Source: Rhipicephalus microplus (taxonomy: Eukaryota; Arthropoda; Arachnida; Ixodida; Ixodidae). Taken from it: 64,000 nucleotides of DNA. The DNA lies in the NCBI RefSeq assembly GCF_043290135.1, contig NC_134702.1:197688491-197752490 (forward strand), written 5' to 3'. Position numbers and translations under genes: made by a program. The notes under the pieces are model-generated. The model was not told where the DNA came from. It saw nothing but the letters and a program-made list of their open reading frames with translations, and made no database searches. Below are positions 46,811-57,829 of the stretch, piece by piece; within the stretch, counting starts at the first letter, position 1; every line of letters starts with the position of its first letter.

Positions 46811-47002
46811 TTGTTGATCTCTAAAGATGACGTTCAGTGTGTTTCAAAGCCATGGCTTCTCATTTCTCTGACTGTGGCTAGCCTATTTCAGCAGCAGAGC
46901 GATGTAGCTAGCACACATGCAATCCAAGTCATGGAGCGCTCCTTTGGTGTTCTGTGCAGGACACAGCATATCCATCCGGCAAGACACTGGTATCAACAAT
47001 AA
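46811..47002 (+). pseudogene. HARBI1-like transposase C-terminal remnant
   Basis: STHAIQVMERSFGVLCRTQH (about 46910-46970) matches the late Harbinger block H..TR..VER.FGVLK.RF, which carries the catalytic Glu (E of MERSF). Similarity ends after GVL. It is in another frame and 530 bases beyond the first part, so an insertion, deletion or former intron separates them. Confidence 0.65.
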
Positions 47003-49508
47003 TGGTGAGTGTTGGTGGCACCTGTAGGAGCCCGTTGTGTTTGTTGTGTATGATTATTTCCCCTGATGAAGTGCATTTTTGAAAGGTTTTCTTCATTTAG
47101 AATAATAGATGTCAGAAACAAGCACACTCATAACCCACAAGTTCTTTGTGTCTTCTAGACTGCCCATTTGCTCCTATATGCGGTATGGTGAGCTGGCTAT
47201 GTTAGATAGCCTTAAAGTTATCAACATTGGCTGTTGTGTTGTAATGCAGTCTAACTTGTGTTTCTTAGTGAACTTATTTGTGGTCTACTTCTCGCACCTA
47301 GTGTGAAGTCGAAATAAAAGAAACTCTATTGGCTTTTTATGCCTGTCAGAAGTTTCATGCCTTCATCTATAACATTGTGTGTTTTGCTCTTGTATCATAT
47401 TGAATATATTTTCAGCCTTCACTGTTTGTGTGTGTGTGTGTGTTGAGGCTTGTCATTGGCTTCTGAAAATACAATATCTGTAAATATAAGCACATAATTG
47501 ACAACTATACACTCTTGCATGTAGCATGGTTGTAACAATGATCTGTATTTTTTTAAGTTCCAGTAGTAACAAGGGGTTCGGTGCTCCACGGTCATGTACA
47601 GTGTATCAAGAACAGAGCACAGAAGACCAACAAGTATAAAGGGACTGCCAGTGACTGTTCTCCTGCTCAAAGTTTACAACAGCAGAAAGAGCACATTGTG
47701 ATGTCAGGAGCAGCTGCTGCTTAACTTCTTAGCAGTGCATTATTCAGCAGTTCCTTTGCTTGCATTCGAAATTATTTAAATTTTGCATGGAAGATACCAA
47801 ACTATGACACTAATTTAGAGGCTGCTGTAGTGTTAGTGGGCAAAGATTTTTGAGCTGAAGTTTTTAACATGTGTGTTAAGTGCCTGCGTGCCTCTACATT
47901 TGCATGCCAGAAATCACAGCATCCATGGTCGCCAATGGTAACTGTGTTTGCATTCTTTGTAGTACAAGAAGTAAAGCCATGGATGCAGTAATCATGTACT
48001 TAGTCGATGTAATCCTTCAGTGTACACTCATTTGTATAGCACCAATGATTCCATGAGTGTATAAGCTCTGGGAAGTGAATCTATGTGGATTATTTTATTT
48101 GGAAGGAAGAGGATCATCACTACTCCTAGTATATCTTTAACAGTAGATTTTAGTGCTTGGGTATTATCCCACTCCCTGTCCGTCCTTCAACAGTCTACTT
48201 ATCTACTGTGTAAGTGTAACTTTTTAAATGTATACTTTGCTCGGATAGGTTTGTTCATAATGTAATGCAAGTGACTTATCATCTATGCAGCTCTACTCAG
48301 ACTAGAAATAAAAGTATTTATTTTTATATGTAGCAATAGCATGCATTCACTTGTGTTTTTCTAGGTGCCTGTACAATTGTTTAGCCCTACAAAAGTGCTG
48401 GTATACTCTAATATTGAATCTGGCATCTTAAAATAGTTTGTTAGTGGAAGTAAGAATCTGTTTACAACCAATATTACTATCCTCAGATGAACTGTGAAAA
48501 CTCTGTGGAAATATAGTTTTTGAACGTTGTGAAGGCAAATGTTATGTTCTTTTATTGTGGTCCCTGTTTCATGCAAATGACCCATAATTACTTGGCAGTG
48601 GCACAGTATTAGTTGTTATTTTACACATATGTACTGAGCAACATCGCAGTTGAGGCCAGCAGCAAGACATACATGCTGTGCACTGGAGCATCACCTCACA
48701 TAGTGTACAGTCTTTGCCCACCAGTAAACTCGATATTTTTCAAGCAGACTAATAGACAGCTGTATGGGAACTTTGTTGGTGTGCAAACTTTGAAGTCTTC
48801 TTGAGGAGTGTTTTTCATCATTTTTGTCCAAGTGAAGTAGCTACCCAAGGCCACAACCGGTGGGATTGTGGTGGTTTCCTCTCTCCAAAAGCACTCCTAC
48901 CAGCTGCCTCAATGTTAGCATGGGGTGAATTCACGAACTGGAAAAATAATTGGTCGTTGTTTTCTTGGCCGAAAGAGTCACTTCCACCGTTGAGCCACCA
49001 CGACGCGCCAGAATAGAAACTTTTAGCTAAATAAAGTTGATTCTACTTTTGAAAAGTGTTTTGGGGAAACGAAATGGCACCTACAGCTGTCAATATAAAC
49101 ACTGTTTGCACCAAAGAGCTTAGTAGCTTATATTTGTATTATTCATGTATTGTCTAGAATTTACTCGCCCTGTGCCAACTTTCAGCCCAAGTGTCCTAAC
49201 ATGCTTTGTTAGTGGCTTGTGAATGAGCCAAGCTATGTAAATAGAGTGATATTGCAGACATGTACAAAATATTGATGCACAGCCCTTTTCTTTAGCATGA
49301 CATTGTCAAGGGCTTTATTCTTGTGTTTTTTATAAAGAGTGCTTGTCACTGGGCATCAGCGGAAAACTATGCATCAAGCTTTTGCGAGATGGTTCGAGAA
49401 ACACCGTGTTCAGACATAACAGTGCCGGTGGATTTCTCTCGTAAGTTACTTTCTGTAGTATATTCAAAATGAGTTTATTAGAATTGTTGTTTTATAGCCA
49501 TTCATTTT

Positions 49509-49670
49509 AATATTTACACCTGAGTGTGTGTATGTATGTATGTATGGGTGTACATATGTATATGTGTGTGTGCGTATATGTATGTATGTATGTACGTATG
49601 TATGTATGTATGCATGTATGTATGTATGTATGTGTGTGTGTATGTATGTATGTATGTATGTATGTATCTT
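49509..49670. repeat. GTAT tetranucleotide array
   Basis: About 160 bases of TGTA/GTAT units with GTGTGT interruptions. Confidence 0.9.
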
Positions 49671-50785
49671 TTAAATGAGAATCCGTTTATCATTGGTGAG
49701 TAAGTTTGGTAATGATATGGCTGAATTTGTTTCTAGTTATTTCTCTTTTGAGCCATTACATATTTCAATCTATTTTGTACTGCATAAAAATAAATGTAAC
49801 CTTACACAGAATATGTGTGTTCGAAGAAGTTGTTTTATTTACCAACCTACAGTCATGGGCAAGAAATTGGGTAAAATGGAACGGACCTGCGAAGATTAGT
49901 TTAGAGCATAGCTACTCTACATGGCATATCTCGTACACATTGCGTTGGTTGAATATGTCGATCTCAACCTTTCAATTTTAATCAGAATAAACAAGCTATC
50001 ACCCGTGGTTGTATATGTGTGTGATATTTATGCATACTGTGATACCGGTTCGCAATTACAATTAAGGTCACAAGCCTAGTCAAGCTGAATACACGAATTT
50101 TGTCCATGCACCTTTCATCTGCACTGGAACTGTTGTTAATAAAAATAAACTTCAGTTTAGAAATTTATTCTAGTAACCAAAAGCAGAGTATCTCTTTATC
50201 ACACAAATCAAATTGCCATTGTTCTGTTCCATTCTGGACAATAGGGGACCCTCTCAGCAGAACTCGATTAACTGCTATAGTTCATTTTAACCATTGACAG
50301 CGACACTACACTGAAGCGTGCAGCATGACAAATAGCGGGGGAGAAGACACAAACTAATCACTCTGTTCGCGTCAGCGCTAACTGTCCGTGCTCTTTGGTC
50401 TTGCTGCATGTGATGATGCCCACCAAGTCAGCACGAAAGCGTGTCCCTACAAAGGCAGTCAACTTGGCTGCAAGCAGTTAGCTCACTGCATGTGTAGATT
50501 TTCTTCAAAACACCGTGAAGACTGGTTGCTGGTCGAATATCCAAACACGTGAAAAGTGATATACCAGGTATAATTTGGTATTTCAGCACTGGACACTTTT
50601 GCGATAAGAGAGAATGGAGGAAAAAATTATGAACCCTGAATTGTTTAATTTTTGAAGGAGCACAATACAGCGCTTTTGAGTCAAAAGGGGAGTGAAAGAA
50701 ACAAGTGCGAAAGCCTACTTCTCAAAAAATTAGTACCCGCCACCACGCATGTCAGGCCGGGCAACCTCTTGAAAAAAAAAAAGTT

Positions 50786-50866
50786 CTCAGTGATTCTGCG
50801 AATCGAACCAAGTACCTCGTAGATTGTAGTTGAGCGCTGTAACCGCTCGTCCACTGCAGCAGTGCT
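50786..50866 (-). mobile_element. tRNA-like segment with Pol III terminator (SINE head or tRNA pseudogene)
   Basis: On the minus strand, TGGACGAGCGG (A box-like) and GGTTCGATTCG (B box, 10 of 11) are about 50 bases apart. A run of 11 T follows at 50772-50782. The acceptor stem does not close convincingly, so a working tRNA is unlikely. A tRNA-derived SINE on the minus strand is the better reading. Confidence 0.5.
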
Positions 50867-52461
50867 TGCATTCGCCCTATTGCTGATATATCGTCATTCC
50901 TTCGAATGAAGCGAAATGCAAAAACGTCCGGTGAAACTTTGTCAAAAATAGAAAAAATAGTTAGAATGCGTTTGTCCAAGGTTACTAGAAGACAGAAACT
51001 GCCACGTGTGACTGTAAAATCGTGCGCTATTTATTCTTATACATTACTGTCATGACGTTGGGATAGCCGGCTCTAACGTAGGCTACCTTCTCATAGTTTG
51101 CCAAATATAAATAAGAAAATAAAAATATATAACAGCCTGTGACAACGCTAATCAACTATTATGAGTTCACTGTCACTAGTGTCACTTTCACTAGATGAAT
51201 GCTCAGTTTGCTTCCATTATCGTTATTTAGGAAAGTTTTGGCTCATTAACTCAACTCTCCTAATTAGCAATGATTCTCACATCTAAGGACAGTCACACTT
51301 CATCTCGCTTTCTGAGTGGCTGTCACTCCCATATAACGCGTACTCCTCTTTTTTATGCTCTCCGAGCATCTGACGCTGCTTTGCGGAGACTTTCCCTGAC
51401 GTCTGCTGGGCCAGAAAATTGTCTTTATTATCTATCAATTTCAAGCTTTCGCGAAGCCGAAACGAGAGTCTCTCTCTCTTCATCCTTTTTGCACGTGTGA
51501 TAACGTCTCTCGACCTCAAGACTCGTATACACGTCCCTTGCTTTGTTTGCGCACTCAAACAACGCTGGACGAAATATTCGCTCCGTGTTTTGTAGACACT
51601 TCCCGACGAGTCTCCCTCATTTTACGTAGACATATACCTAAGCGTAAGCGTATGCACGTTCTCGCATTCCGGCTTTATAAAAATGCCGCGGTGCATGGAA
51701 CCAGCAAAATTGCGCTCACAATTTCATTTGATTACTGCTGTTATCTATTTTAGCACAATACGTCTGCAGGCACCAAAGTCGCTCATGTGTCTTGTAATAA
51801 GAATATTGTAACAAAGGCTACCTTTGACTATAGGTACAAAACACCCTTACGTTCACCACTATACCGTGCTAGATTGCACGGAATTAGTTAAGTAGCAGCG
51901 CAGCTTCAATGAAATGTAAGGTAAGTGGTCGCTTTAAATAAGGGAAGACATTCAAGGCACATTTTAAAACATTGCATGCATCGATTTATGTGTGGTTTCA
52001 TTTATGTGGTGCACCTGGAGTGTTGTTTACTTGTACTTGGCGAGATAGTGCATGAATTGCTCGGTCGCTTAAGGCCATCAAGCAATTATTTTTTTTAGCT
52101 ACAGTCATTGATTAAAGGCGAGTGCTTGGCTTTGCACCGCCCACCAAAACGTCTATTACAACGTACGCGGCATCCCGTGAGCGCTGTAGCAGACGCTCGC
52201 GGAACTGAAACTTAGATGCAGCAAATCATTGGCTATCATCGTATACTCTCGATGCTAGACGCTTTGCGTGCTACCTTGATATTATCGGCACACACTTCTT
52301 TTTTTCCTTGTCGTTTCATCAGCTATCGTCGGTCCTCCTTGCCCTCTTAAGTGCCGAATAAGTTAAATTCATACCCGCGCTATAGTAATCCCTCCAGATA
52401 AGAGAATTTTTGGCTAAGAAAATGCGTAGCCAAAGAGAAAGCTTTGTGAATTCGGGCCCAG

Positions 52462-53908
52462 ATTTCCCCGATCAAACATGCAATCGATATCATAGCTCCC
52501 GTGCTCTCTCAAATTTATAACTTGTCCCTATCAACAGGCTGTTGTCCCTATCATCTTGTCTGTTGTCTTGTCTTTTGTATTCTTGTCTGTTGCCCCTATC
52601 AACAGACAAGAATGATCTTACGAACTATCGGCCAATTTCTATATTACCCATATTTTCGAAAGGCTTGGAGAAAATTATTCTTAAAAGACTTATGAATTTT
52701 TGTATGAAGTTTAACATAATATCGCAATCTCAACATGGTTTTATGAAGGGCAGGTCGACGGAGACTGCTTTACTAGCTCAGAAAGAAATATTCCTTAAAA
52801 CGTTTGAGAGTAAAAAACTTTGCATTGGTGTTTTCATAGATTTTTTTAAGGCTTTCGGCCGTCTCTGTCATCATACTTTATTTGAAAAATTAGAAATATA
52901 TGGTGTTCGCGGCATTCCACTTTCCCTCTTGAAAACTTACTTCAAGTACTGCTCACAATGTGTAAAAATTAAGGATTCATTTTCTTCTCTCCAGGCAATA
53001 ACCACAGGGGTTCCGCAAGGTAGCATTCTAGGACCGATGCTTTTTAACCTATACATAAATGACATTGTCAAGGTCAGTGACAAAGCTAAATACATTATAT
53101 ACGTGGATGACACCAGAATTTTCTTTACAGGTAACGACATGACTGCCATGACCACACTTATAAACAATACGCTAGAAATCTTAAACACATGGAGTGAACG
53201 AAATTCATTACTTATTAATGCAACAAAGAGAAAAGCTGTAGTTTTTCATTCGCGGAGACTGATTTTCTTAGACAATAGATTACGTATAGGTAGCGCGGCT
53301 GTTGAAATCGTAGAAACCGTTAAAACATTAGGAGTACTTTTTAATTGCACAATGTTGTGGGATCCTCAGCTTACTAATCTAATTACCAGCCTATCAAAAT
53401 GTGTGGGCTTACTTGCACGAATGCGTTATTTTCTTCCAGTTTCTGTTAAACTAACACTTTATAACAGCTTGTTTTTGTCGCATGTAAATTATTGTATTTT
53501 GGTATGGGCAAGTACGACAGCAACCAACATAAATAAAATATACAGACTACAAAAAAAGCGATCAGGTTTATAGCAAATGTCGACTACTATGCACAGACAG
53601 ATGAACTGTTTCAGCACTATAATATTGTCCCAATTCACAAACTTTACGAGTATTCCCTAGCAATAAGATATAAGCAATCTCTTTTTCATAACAATCGGGC
53701 CTTCTTAGATATTTTTGAACTGGAAACGCATGCTAATCCGTACCCTACTCTCCACCAACAACATTGGAACCTTCCATTCTGTAGAACAAATTTTGGGCGA
53801 CAAATGTTATGTTTTAGTGTTCCTTTGTTATTAAATAAATTACTGGAGGCAAAAATAATCCTTGAGAAATGCAGTGCACGTGACATTAGGGAAGTGCTTT
53901 TATCGTGA
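52462..53908 (+). pseudogene. ORF2 3' part of LINE B: reverse transcriptase and C-terminus
   Basis: After a damaged stretch at 52540-52610 (short CTGTTGTCCCTATCA repeats that shift the frame), the RT is readable. It has LTNYRPISILPIFSKGLEKI, HGFMKGRSTETALL, GVFIDFFKAFGRL, GVPQGSILGPMLFNLYIN, and YVDD at about 53100 (Val for Ala, both Asp kept). The FDFSKAFD-type motif A reads FIDFFKAFG. A one-base deletion in an A run near 53553 shifts the C-terminus, which resumes as FIANVDYYAQTDELFQHYNI and ends TGA at 53906-53908. Confidence 0.88.
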
Positions 53909-54346
53909 AAATTGAGAAAATGGTGGTCCACGCATTCATGGAACTGTCTATATATGTATATGTTTGTGTATATATGTGTATATATATGTACGTATATATT
54001 TATATATATATATGTATATGTATATGTGTGTATGTATGTGTATATATATGTGTCTGTATATGCATCTGCATATGTGTGTGTATATTTATGTGTATGTGTG
54101 TACACGCGATTTCTATGCATAGCATTGTTGTCATATATATAATATTTTGTATTCTGTTATATTTTGCATTGTACTTCGGAATTTGTGCCAAACTACTTAC
54201 GCATATTAGTCTCTGTACATAGCTTTACTGTACGTGCATCTTCCGACTTGTACTGTGCTAAACATCTCATGGCCTATGTTCGTTGCCTATATGTTCATGG
54301 CTTATGTTTCTTTACTCATGTCCACGCTGCTTGCCATGTATTAGGG

Positions 54347-54395
54347 AGGCTCGGGTTCTCCTCAAGTGACAAAACGTCACTTTTCTCCCGAGCCT
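54347..54395 (+). other. 3' UTR hairpin of LINE B
   Basis: Outer stem AGGCTCGGG (54347-54355) pairs with CCCGAGCCT (54387-54395). Inner stem AAGTGAC (54364-54370) pairs with GTCACTT (54376-54382) around AAAAC. It lies about 30 bases before the tail. In CR1/L2-type LINEs such structures are thought to be recognised by the RT. Confidence 0.75.
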
Positions 54396-54589
54396 GCCCT
54401 CATCCTTGGGATGAAATAAAATTGAGTTGAATTGAATTGAAGCAATAATCATGTGGACGGGATATAATCACCTAAAATATCCATAAAAATTGCAGTGGAG
54501 CCATTTTCGACATTCATAGGTGATTATCACCAGATTTCGATGTCGTGTCCCTCCGTTAAACTTTTACAGGTACAGGGCTGGTCTGACGT

Positions 54590-55105
54590 GATCACCCCTC
54601 TGCCAATTCTATGGAGAACTGGAAAATATTGCACATTGCTTTTTGTCATGTGCAAGATATTCTCGTATCAGAACTCGACTTATAATTACTCCTTTTACAA
54701 AAAAATTGGTTCACCTTATCAGAGGAAAATATTTTAAGCTTCTGTGCCTCAGGTTTTGGATTCTGCCGCAGCGATGCCTTTGGTGTCTTGTGTAATTTCA
54801 TTATAACTGCTCAACGAGCACCATTTTATTTTGGTATTAAAAGTCTTCATTTCGTTAGGTTAAAACTGAAGTTTTCAAAATTATTCCCGTCAAGTTAATA
54901 TGGCAGTTTGTAGTAAAAGCTCGAAAGCATATTACTTGTAGTTTTATTGAATTTTTTACGTGATATTGCCATTTTATTTCTTCATTTTTTTGTTTTAAAT
55001 TTCATAGCTTACCTAAAACAACATTTACCAGTATCCACGCTGCATTCTTGGCCAATCCCCTAAAGTGGGTGCGTGCCATGTTTCTAAGGAAGCAAATCAA
55101 AGCAA
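54590..55105 (+). mobile_element. 3' fragment of RNase H LINE family C
   Basis: Frames give ITPLCQFYGELENIAHCFLS, the family zinc motif with changes. A 3' UTR follows with TTCTTGGCCAATCCCCTAAA and a tail of CAAAG units (AATCAAAGCAAAGCAAAG). The 5' limit is uncertain (54440-54590). Confidence 0.7.
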
Positions 55106-55189
55106 AGCAAAGTGATAATAAACTTGCATCTAGTTAGCCCTTGCACTAAATAAATCTCTCGTTCACCGAGTGTGGACATGCTCGGATCC

Positions 55190-56265
55190 ATTTAGTCCTC
55201 ACGCTGCAACTTTGAAGCCGGACACTCCAACGACTTTCTGCAATGACTGATCCGCTGGTGTCTCAGGGTGCCAATCCAGATACTGACCGTACCTATCTTC
55301 TGCCCTGGCGCTATCCGGCAGCGTGACCCCTCTCCCCACATATTTGGTGGCACGGGCGACCAAAATGTGGACAACTGGATTGCCGAGTACGATCTGGTGA
55401 GTGCGTTCAAATAAGTGGAACGCGGCTGATAAGCTTACAAATGTGAACTTTTACCTGACCAACAAGGTAAAACTGTCGTACAGGAATCGTCCAAGTGATC
55501 TAGTACCTGGTCGGAATTGGCAAAAACTCTCTGGGAAGTCTTTGGTCATCCTGGTGTCCTCCGGCTTCGTGCTGAACAGCGCTTGCGTGGCCGAGTACAG
55601 AGAACAGATGAGACTTTCACAAGCTACATCGAAGATGTGTTCTTCCTCTGCAAGATCGTCAACTCAACTCTCGATAAGGCAGGCAAGATTAGGCACATGA
55701 TGACATGAATCGATGACGGCGCATTGCAGATGCTTGCTCCGAAGTGTTCTTAGACGGTAGCCGAGCTGATGCAGCTCTGCCAGAGCTATGATGAGCTGCG
55801 TAGGCAGCGCGCTTCCACACATTGCGCTGTTCAAGACACCACGGACCTCTCAACCCTCGACTTGAGCCATGACACCGTCGACCACTCTCCTTTAAATGCC
55901 ACACATAACGCCATTCGTACGCGAGGACGTCAACCAGCAGCTATCTATAAGCACAAGAACAACTGTGCCAATTGCACCCTTGTCATCTTCGCTTTGCCAG
56001 GTTATTGAGTCATAAGTTACTGAAGCGTTGCCGGCAGCTCAGGCTCCACTATCTGTTGCCGTACCACTAACGTATGCAGCCGCTGTTTCTCGGCCACGTG
56101 CTCTATATCTTCCGCTATCTACGAAGCAACTGGCAACGTGTATTCGTCGACGCCGCCTGCCAGACCGTTCACTGTCCTATCAGCGGCTGTATACGAAACC
56201 TCTAGAAACGTTTATATTTCGCCGCCCCCTGCACAACTGTTTACGGTACCTTATTAGGTAAACAG
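55190..56265 (+). pseudogene. gag remnant of a Ty3/gypsy-type LTR retrotransposon
   Basis: Fragments in several frames: PHIFGGTGDQNVDNWIAEYD (55338), FYLTNKVKLSY (55450), then VFGHPGVLRLRAEQRLRGRV and TDETFTSYIEDVFFLCKIVN (55526-55655). TVAELMQLCQSYDELRRQRA follows (55754). These match the capsid region of Ty3/gypsy gag with its 'Y..D...LC' and 'CQSYDE.R' signatures. A Pro-rich region follows (TYAAAVSRPRALYLP). No protease, polymerase or LTR was found. Confidence 0.7.
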
Positions 56266-56289
56266 TGCCCCCACTGTCATCCAATGGCG

Positions 56290-56700
56290 TACTCCAAGTT
56301 CATCTTCTCATGAACTGCTCAGAGCCTTATCCCGTAGTCATCTAGCTGTAGATCTTTTCTTCAATAGTTATTTTCCGAATGTCTTGAAAGAACATGGCTT
56401 CCCAACAATCCAGGAATATATGTTTGATGGTTTCATGCTTGCGACAGAAGAAACAGTGCGTTCCTCGCAGTACAAACAGACCCCTCTCTTGTATCTACGT
56501 TTTAACTTCTAGAGTTTTTGCATGGAATAAAAAAAACTGATTTTGAACTAGATAAGACAGTCGTTTTTTTTACTCGGTACAGTACCTTTTGGTCATGTCC
56601 AGAAGGATACAAACTTCTGCAAAGTGGTACCGGTAAAACAGCGTGAAAAAAATCCTTATAGGGTCGTTCTTGTTTTACGCCCACTAGTTTCTCTTTGGAT
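56290..56700 (-). pseudogene. C-terminal Cys/His region of Tx1-like LINE
   Basis: The minus strand gives LFVLRGTHCFFCRKHETIKH followed by IFLDCWEAMFF: a CX2C...H...C motif as found at the end of LINE ORF2 proteins. The preceding part (VKQERPYKDFFHAVLPVP) is less clear. Confidence 0.65.
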
Positions 56701-56820
56701 AAGAATTACAACAAATCTAGGCAGTGAATATTGGTGAGTGGCGAGAAGCTTTGAATGGATGTATTAATAAACCATGAATCGCCTGTCCATCCCTTTTTGG
56801 TTGGTCTGTCTATTTCAACG

Positions 56821-56852
56821 TCTGTCTGTCTGTCTATTTCAACGTCTGTCTT

Positions 56853-56906
<54 letters not shown>

Positions 56907-56982
56907 CATCCGTCCGTCAGGCTACCTGCCTGTCTGTCCATCTGTCTATCCATCCGTCCGTCGGGCTGCCTGCCTGTCTGCC

Positions 56983-57058
<76 letters not shown>
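56821..57058. repeat. CTGT tetranucleotide array
   Basis: Two CTGT blocks (about 56847-56906 and 56980-57058) separated by CCATCCGTCCGTC variants that are themselves duplicated (56906-56920 and 56951-56963). The 4-bp period keeps frames open on both strands. It is the complement of the array at 526-716. Confidence 0.9.
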
Positions 57059-57672
57059 CATTCATCCGCACGTGCTGAGTGGTTCATAGAGCTATGTGGT
57101 CACACACAATCAGAGACATGCATGTGCAGACACGCGGCTTAGGAAGTTTCGCCCCAAAAACATGCCACTCATAAATGCATGTGCCGACACTTCATTTATT
57201 TGACCATGAAACGCTACATGCACGTGGTCCGAGGTGACAACGAGTGAAAGTAGAACTCTTCCAAGCCTCTGCTGAAAAACCGCACATATAAACGGTTCTC
57301 TTGTGTCTCACCGAAATATAAAACGACTAACAACCAAGCTTTAAAACAGATGTGACAGGCTGAGAGCACCAAAATGAACAAGCCGAAAATTTTAGGATAA
57401 CTAGACCATTCCCCACATATATACTACGAACACGCGGTGAAGCTTCTCTACGTTTACATGTGAGAGGTGCAAAACATGTTATATATATCATAGTTTGGAG
57501 ACACAGATCAGATTACAAATTGCGGCCCGCGGAAATAGCAGAAAATTTCATCCTCTAACTTTACTCACTTTTTCACGCCGATCAGTGGCTTGCCATCTCC
57601 AGTACTGCTCACTATCCCGATAACATTATAATTGTACACCCAAATACTTTGTAGGCTGGTTCAACCGAGGCG

Positions 57673-57829
57673 ATGTTGTAGGCCCGTGTGCTCAGATTTG
57701 GGTGCACGTTAAAGAACCCCAGGTGGTCTAAATTTCCGGAGCCCTCCACTACGGCGTCTCTCATAATCATATGGTGGTTTTGAAACGTTAAACCACACAT
57801 ATCAATCAATCAATCAATCAATCAATCAC
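57673..57829 (+). mobile_element. Ruka-like SINE, 5'-truncated, nested in LINE E, 8-bp TSD
   Basis: Body TTGTAGGCCCGTGTGCTCAG, TTAAAGAACCCC, CCCTCCACTACGGCGTCTC and a TCAA tail of seven units. CCGAGGCG flanks it at 57665-57672 and 57830-57837. Skipping the SINE and one CCGAGGCG joins two pieces of the minus-strand LINE in frame (TPR / LNQPTKYLG), confirming the insertion. Confidence 0.88.

Larger units (their letters stand above)
47003..52000. other. transposon interior, right part; unexplained cargo
   Basis: About 5 kb, AT-rich to 50.3 kb. It holds many AATAAA-like signals (near 47313, 48306, 49028, 50142), a GTAT array and, further right, a tRNA-like segment. Frames of 60-90 codons have no known domain. 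It resembles 3' UTR-type sequence and could be captured host DNA; that is inference. Confidence 0.4.
42922..52458. mobile_element. 9.5-kb PIF/Harbinger-type DNA transposon inserted in LINE B
   Basis: Left end GGCCCGGATTCACAAA; right end, reversed, GGCCCGAATTCACAAA: 15 of 16 positions match. A 3-bp CAG TSD flanks it. Both sides read into the same LINE codon, so the whole span entered at one site. A degraded HARBI1-like DDE transposase lies inside (46.05-46.98 kb), agreeing with the 3-bp TSD and GGCCC termini of PIF/Harbinger elements. The left end also has a palindrome (TTGCGCAAGAGAAATTTTCT and onward) and internal GATTCACGAA repeats. The length is well above the usual 2-5 kb, implying nested insertions or captured DNA. 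Confidence 0.82.
52459..54441 (+). mobile_element. CR1/L2-like LINE (family B), 3' half
   Basis: Continues ORF2 from the insertion point (ISPIKHAIDIIAPVLSQIYN), through RT and C-terminal parts, to a 3' UTR with a TGTATA array (53950-54110) and a strong hairpin. The tail is a GAATT-type repeat (TTGAATTGAATTGAAG, 54427-54442). Confidence 0.88.

Noticed and set aside
50786..50866. Functional tRNA gene
   Set aside because: A and B boxes are present but the acceptor stem does not pair convincingly and no clean cloverleaf could be drawn by hand.
53686..54222. Low-complexity Tyr/Ile/His-rich frames on both strands
   Set aside because: Produced by the TGTATA array in the 3' UTR of LINE B.
55190..56265. 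Endogenous retrovirus
   Set aside because: Only a Ty3/gypsy-type gag remnant is visible; no envelope, polymerase or LTR was found.
56755..57142. SVCLSVCLSV-type repeat proteins on the plus strand and DRQTDRQT-type on the minus strand
   Set aside because: Translation artefacts of the CTGT array.
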